This document shows positions 7,415 to 9,946 of a DNA stretch of 9,946 nt, in pieces. Both the position numbers and the translations under genes were made by a program. The stretch is taken from the NCBI GenBank assembly GCA_025351675.1, contig JANXVK010000379.1:1-9946 (forward strand), read 5' to 3'. Origin of the DNA: Rhizobacter sp. GTDB taxonomy: Bacteria > Pseudomonadota > Gammaproteobacteria > Burkholderiales > Burkholderiaceae_C. The notes beneath the pieces were generated by a model. That model was not told the origin of the DNA. It searched no databases and saw nothing but the letters and a program-made list of their open reading frames with translations. Numbering within the stretch: the first letter of the stretch is position 1; the number at the start of each line of letters is the position of its first letter.

Positions 7415-7768
7415 TCAGGCGAACAACGAGAGCGCGAAGGCCATGCCCACGACGGCAGCGAAGCCGAGCGAGCCGGCGATCCAGTCCTTGCGCAGGTTCG
7501 AGGCGCTGCCGAACTCGATGATCAGCAGTCGCACGCCGCCGGTCATGTGCAGTGCCAGCAGCACGACGAGGCCCCATTCGGCGAACTTGAACAACGGTCG
7601 ATCGGTGGCACGCAAAAAGCCGTCGAGCGCCGCCGCACCGTGGAGCGCCTGGCCGAGCGCCCAGAAGTGGATCGGCAGGAAGAGCGCGAGCCCCAAGCCC
7701 GAAAGCCGGTGCATCAGGAACGCCCAGTACGCAGGATGCGCGCGCGCCCGCTGATCGTTGCGGCGCAT
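7415..7768 (-). CDS. Succinate dehydrogenase cytochrome b556-like membrane anchor (SdhC type)
   Basis: This 117-residue protein has three predicted membrane helices (about 20-42, 61-86 and 96-115). It carries both signatures of the SdhC cytochrome b556 family: MHRLSG at 19-24, and LALHMTGGVRLLIIEFG at 71-87, which aligns well with E. coli SdhC around its heme ligand His84. By that alignment His74 is a heme b ligand. It would anchor the iron-sulfur and flavoprotein subunits to the inner membrane and help form the quinone site. The Ser that precedes HR by three residues in E. coli SdhC and takes part in quinone binding is Phe17 here. ATG 7768 shares one base with the upstream anchor's TGA (TGATG), so translation is probably coupled. 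An earlier in-frame start at 7840 would lie inside the neighbouring gene and add non-membrane sequence. Confidence 0.88.
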   Translation of the reverse strand: MRRNDQRARAHPAYWAFLMHRLSGLGLALFLPIHFWALGQALHGAAALDGFLRATDRPLFKFAEWGLVVLLALHMTGGVRLLIIEFGSASNLRKDWIAGSLGFAAVVGMAFALSLFA

Positions 7769-8145
7769 CACGCGACCACCGCCCAGATCGAGCGCAGGCC
7801 CATCACGAGCAGCAGCACCCCGAACGCCCGCGAAACCCACAGCGCCGCGTCGTCACGCCAGCCCCACCACTCGCGGACGATGTTCGCCAGACCGACCGGC
7901 ACATGCACCGCGCACGCGACGACGAAGACCGCATAGAACGCGCCGAACGCCCAGTTGCCTTGCGTGCGCCCGAGGATGGCGGCGGCGCTCAGGCCGCCGC
8001 GCACCGCGTAGATCAGCACGCCGAGGTGCACCAACACGCACAGCGCCAGCACCATCGCGCTGATGCGCTGCCAGTACCAACGCTTGGCCTGCGCGACCGC
8101 CTGCATGGTCGCCGACGAGCTTGCCGATGCCGCCGCGCCGCTCAC
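7768..8145 (-). CDS. Second membrane anchor of the dehydrogenase/reductase complex (SdhC/FrdC/SdhD-like)
   Basis: This protein of 125 residues has three predicted membrane helices (about 28-48, 66-90 and 101-123). Histidines lie in the first (VHLGVLIY, His40) and second (CAVHVPVGL, His81) helices; His81 is a candidate heme b or quinone-site residue. I do not recognise a single diagnostic signature. The assignment rests on size, three-helix topology, membrane histidines, and placement between the iron-sulfur subunit and an SdhC-type anchor. The preferred start is GTG 8145, which overlaps the iron-sulfur subunit's stop as GTGA with an AGGCGAG upstream. An ATG at 8106 (112 residues) is possible but lacks a visible ribosome site. 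The stop shares one base with the next gene. Each subunit of the pair may supply a heme ligand, as in SdhC/SdhD complexes. Confidence 0.78.
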   Translation of the reverse strand: MSGAAASASSSATMQAVAQAKRWYWQRISAMVLALCVLVHLGVLIYAVRGGLSAAAILGRTQGNWAFGAFYAVFVVACAVHVPVGLANIVREWWGWRDDAALWVSRAFGVLLLVMGLRSIWAVVA

Positions 8146-8861
8146 AACTCGCCTCGCACGGCGGCCTTCGCGACCTTGCGCTTCAGCCCGGCGATCGCCA
8201 GCGTCGGCGCGAGCTGCTTCGGGCAGCGCTCGGTGCACGAGCCCTGCGTGTGGCACGCGTGGCAACCGGCGTCGCCGGCGACGGCGCGCAAACGCTCGGT
8301 CTGCTGCACGTCGCGCACGTCGTTGACGAGCGTCCAGGCGCGATTCAGCGCCGCCGGGCCGAGGTAGTCAGGGCGCCAGCTCACCACGTCGCACGACGCG
8401 TAGCAGACGCCGCAGCCGATGCATTCGATGCCGGCGTTCGCGGCGACGCGCTCGACTGAGGCGGGCGCGACCTTCGCGAAGTCATCGGCGCGCGTTGCCG
8501 TGCCCTTGAACTGACCCTTGGCGCGCGCCCACTTGTCGAAGAACGCGCTCATGTCGGTCGCCAGATCCTTGATCACCGGCAGGTTCGACAGCGGCGCTAT
8601 TTCCAACTCGCCATCGTCACCGGCCACTTTCGCGACGTGCGTCCGGCAGGTCCAGCAGGCCTTGCCGTTGACCGTCATCGCGCACGAGCCGCACATGCCG
8701 ACGCGGCAGGCGAAGCGGTAGCTGAGCGAAGGCTCGATGAAGCGCTGAATGTGCGTGACGACATCGAGCACGGTCTGGCTGTTTTGCCGCGGCACCTCGT
8801 AGCGCGTGAACGCGCCCTCTTTGGTGCCGCGCCAGACCTTCACCGTGAGCGTCGTCGACAT
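8142..8861 (-). CDS. Succinate dehydrogenase/fumarate reductase-like iron-sulfur subunit (SdhB/FrdB type)
   Basis: This 239-residue electron-transfer subunit has the ligands for all three clusters. The N-terminal ferredoxin-like domain has CRVGMCGSC and WTC (Cys52, 57, 60, 72) for [2Fe-2S]. The C-terminal domain has CIGCGVCYASC (Cys147, 150, 153, 157) and CHTQGSCTERCPK (Cys203, 209, 213). In the family the first three of the former plus the last Cys hold [4Fe-4S], and Cys157, 203 and 209 hold [3Fe-4S]. The segments SWRPDYLGPAALNRAW, NDVRD and SCTERCPK resemble fumarate reductase FrdB more than SdhB. It would pass electrons between the flavoprotein and the quinone pool at the membrane. It is the first gene of the minus-strand operon. 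ATG 8861 has a CGAGG about 11 bases upstream. Extra cysteines at 69 and 200 are not expected ligands. Confidence 0.95.
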   Translation of the reverse strand: MSTTLTVKVWRGTKEGAFTRYEVPRQNSQTVLDVVTHIQRFIEPSLSYRFACRVGMCGSCAMTVNGKACWTCRTHVAKVAGDDGELEIAPLSNLPVIKDLATDMSAFFDKWARAKGQFKGTATRADDFAKVAPASVERVAANAGIECIGCGVCYASCDVVSWRPDYLGPAALNRAWTLVNDVRDVQQTERLRAVAGDAGCHACHTQGSCTERCPKQLAPTLAIAGLKRKVAKAAVRGEL

Positions 8862-8973
8862 GTCAGCAGTTGCCTCGTCTGTGGTTCAGCCGCAGATCAT
8901 CACGATGCACGGCCGAAAGCAAAAGCGAATAATTCTTCTGTCGAGCGATGAAAAAACTTTAGAGTCCGCGACC
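8862..8973. promoter_or_regulatory. Divergent promoter/operator region between the operon and the LysR gene
   Basis: This 112-base spacer separates the divergent iron-sulfur subunit and LysR genes and is visibly richer in A and T (about 8914-8962) than its surroundings. On the plus strand AATAAT at 8928-8933 could be a -10 box for the regulator, without a good -35 at the right distance. On the minus strand TCGACA at 8939-8944 resembles a -35 box, but no convincing -10 follows at 17 bases. The arrangement is the classic one in which a LysR protein controls the adjacent divergent operon and represses its own gene. The exact promoters are not resolvable by eye. Confidence 0.6.
8933..8952. promoter_or_regulatory. 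Candidate LysR operator: imperfect 20-bp dyad
   Basis: The sequence TTCTTC-TG-TCGA-GC-GATGAA is symmetric about 8942/8943: five of six outer pairs match and the central TCGA is a palindrome. It lies 21 bases before the LysR start and just downstream of the AATAAT box, a position suited to autoregulation. LysR proteins typically bind such interrupted dyads. This is an inference from symmetry and position only. Confidence 0.4.
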
Positions 8974-9870
8974 ATGTCGTCGATCCGCACGCTCAAAAGT
9001 TTTTTGGCTGTCGCCCGCTTGGGCAGCTTCTCGGCCGCCGGCAAGGAGATCGGCCTGACCGCCGCGGCGGTCGGCCAGCAGATACGCGCGCTCGAAGACG
9101 AGCTGCACAAAGTGTTGTTCGATCGCAGCGGCCGGGCGAGCGTGCTGAACACGGCCGGGCGCGGCATGGTCGCGCCGGTCAAGGAACTGGTCGCGCGCTA
9201 TGAGGCACTGGCAGCCGAGGAGCGCAGCGAGGAGTTCAGCGGCACGGTCGTGATGGGCGCGCTGGTCTCGGCACTGATGGGCGCGTTCGCCGACAGTTTG
9301 TGGGCGTTGACGCGCCAGTATCCGGATCTGGAAGTGACCCTTTTCGCCGGCCAGTCGGCCGACTTCACGACCAAGGTCGACCGTGGCGAACTCGATGCGG
9401 CGGTCGTCACACAGCCGCCGATGCGGTTGCCGTCGAACTTGGTCTGGACGGCGCTCTACACCGAGCCGATGGTGCTGATCGTCCCGCGCCGGCCTCATTT
9501 CGCGCTGCCGACGGCGGGGCCGGACATCCTCGCGCAATGCCCCTTTTTGCGCTTCGACCGCCAAGCTTGGACGGGCCACCTCGTCGACGAAGCGCTTGCG
9601 CAGTGCGGCGCGGCCGTCAAGACGCGGATGGAGCTGAACTCGCTGGAGGCGATTGTCGCGCTGGTGCGCCAAGGTTTCGGCGTGTCGATCGTGCCGCAGC
9701 TGGCGAACCTGCAGTGGTCGCGCGATCGGGCGCTGCGCATCGTCGAACTGCCGGGCGTCGACGTGGGGCGCGTGGTCGGGCTGCTCGAGCGGCGTCAGCA
9801 CAGCCGGGAGCGGGTCACCGAGGCGATCAAGGCCTACTTCGCGTCGGGCGTTCCACGCAGCGGGCGCTGA
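8974..9870 (+). CDS. LysR-family transcriptional regulator
   Basis: This 298-residue protein has a typical LysR architecture. The N-terminal winged helix-turn-helix runs over about residues 3-60 (LKSFLAVARLGSFSAAGKEI, then GLTAAAVGQQIRALEDEL and LFDRSGR). A linker helix leads into a two-lobed effector-binding domain starting around GTVVMGAL (90-97), with the family's late motif NSLEAIVALVRQGFGVSIVP at 222-241. The ligand is probably an intermediate or substrate of the divergent operon, most likely a carboxylate. The start at ATG 8974 is chosen because the DNA-binding domain begins immediately after it. An upstream in-frame ATG at 8904 would add 23 or so residues unlike the family. Only a weak AGAG precedes ATG 8974. 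It is read away from the catabolic operon across a shared 112-base control region, so it is the likely activator of that operon. Confidence 0.95.
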   Translation: MSSIRTLKSFLAVARLGSFSAAGKEIGLTAAAVGQQIRALEDELHKVLFDRSGRASVLNTAGRGMVAPVKELVARYEALAAEERSEEFSGTVVMGALVSALMGAFADSLWALTRQYPDLEVTLFAGQSADFTTKVDRGELDAAVVTQPPMRLPSNLVWTALYTEPMVLIVPRRPHFALPTAGPDILAQCPFLRFDRQAWTGHLVDEALAQCGAAVKTRMELNSLEAIVALVRQGFGVSIVPQLANLQWSRDRALRIVELPGVDVGRVVGLLERRQHSRERVTEAIKAYFASGVPRSGR

Positions 9871-9880
9871 AGCGCAGCGA

Positions 9881-9909
9881 TTGCGGCGCTCTGCGGCTCG
9901 GGCTATACT
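9881..9909 (+). promoter_or_regulatory. Candidate sigma-70 promoter facing out of the window
   Basis: TTGCGG at 9881-9886 and TATACT at 9904-9909 are separated by exactly 17 bases. The -10 matches the consensus in five of six positions and the -35 in its first three bases. It starts ten bases after the LysR stop, so it probably drives a gene or RNA beyond the right edge. The following 9927-9937 stretch, an A-run then CCCCGCG, could be one arm of a hairpin whose other arm is outside the window. Confidence 0.4.
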
Positions 9910-9946
9910 CGATAGTCTTTGCTGGCAAAACCCCGCGTTGCGATTG

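Noticed and set aside
9871..9890. Terminator after the LysR gene
   Set aside because: AGCGC and GCGCT can pair around a short loop, but the stem has a mismatch and there is no run of T after it. The candidate promoter overlaps it.
1..9946. Mobile elements, CRISPR arrays, tRNA or rRNA genes
   Set aside because: No transposase, integrase, terminal inverted repeats, spaced direct repeats or RNA-gene signatures were seen on either strand.

Overview
The window is GC-rich (well over 60 % by eye). It carries two Bug/TctC-type periplasmic receptors, a family greatly expanded in Burkholderiales, so a betaproteobacterium of that order is the best guess. The order is inferred from gene content and composition; no marker gene is present.

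Layout: ten genes lie head to tail on the minus strand. From right to left they are: iron-sulfur subunit of a succinate dehydrogenase/fumarate reductase-like complex (8142-8861), two small membrane anchors (7768-8145 and 7415-7768), Bug receptor 1 (6410-7387), class I fumarase-type hydratase alpha (5527-6402) and beta (4899-5513), flavoprotein subunit of the dehydrogenase (3172-4902), Bug receptor 2 (2156-3136), an acetolactate-synthase-like thiamine-diphosphate enzyme (510-2144), and a TauE/SafE permease cut by the left edge (1-490). Gaps are at most 35 bases and three junctions overlap (GTGA, TGATG, ATGA), so this reads as one operon. A LysR regulator (8974-9870, plus strand) is divergent from it across a 112-base AT-richer spacer, which probably holds the promoters and the regulator's binding site. 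A promoter-like sequence near the right edge faces out of the window.

How the genes may work together: the four dehydrogenase subunits would interconvert a succinate-like and a fumarate-like dicarboxylate at the quinone pool. The two-subunit hydratase would interconvert the unsaturated acid and a 2-hydroxy acid. The ThDP enzyme would act on a 2-oxo acid or cleave a C-C bond, the Bug proteins would capture the substrate, and the permease would export an anion. This looks like a dedicated pathway for a substituted or unusual C4-type dicarboxylate rather than the housekeeping TCA cycle. The substrate cannot be read from the sequence.

The most notable details are the flavoprotein's lack of the histidine that normally binds FAD covalently (Cys in its place), the split order of the dehydrogenase genes around a receptor and the hydratase, and the linkage of this dicarboxylate module to a ThDP enzyme and a sulfite-exporter-family permease.
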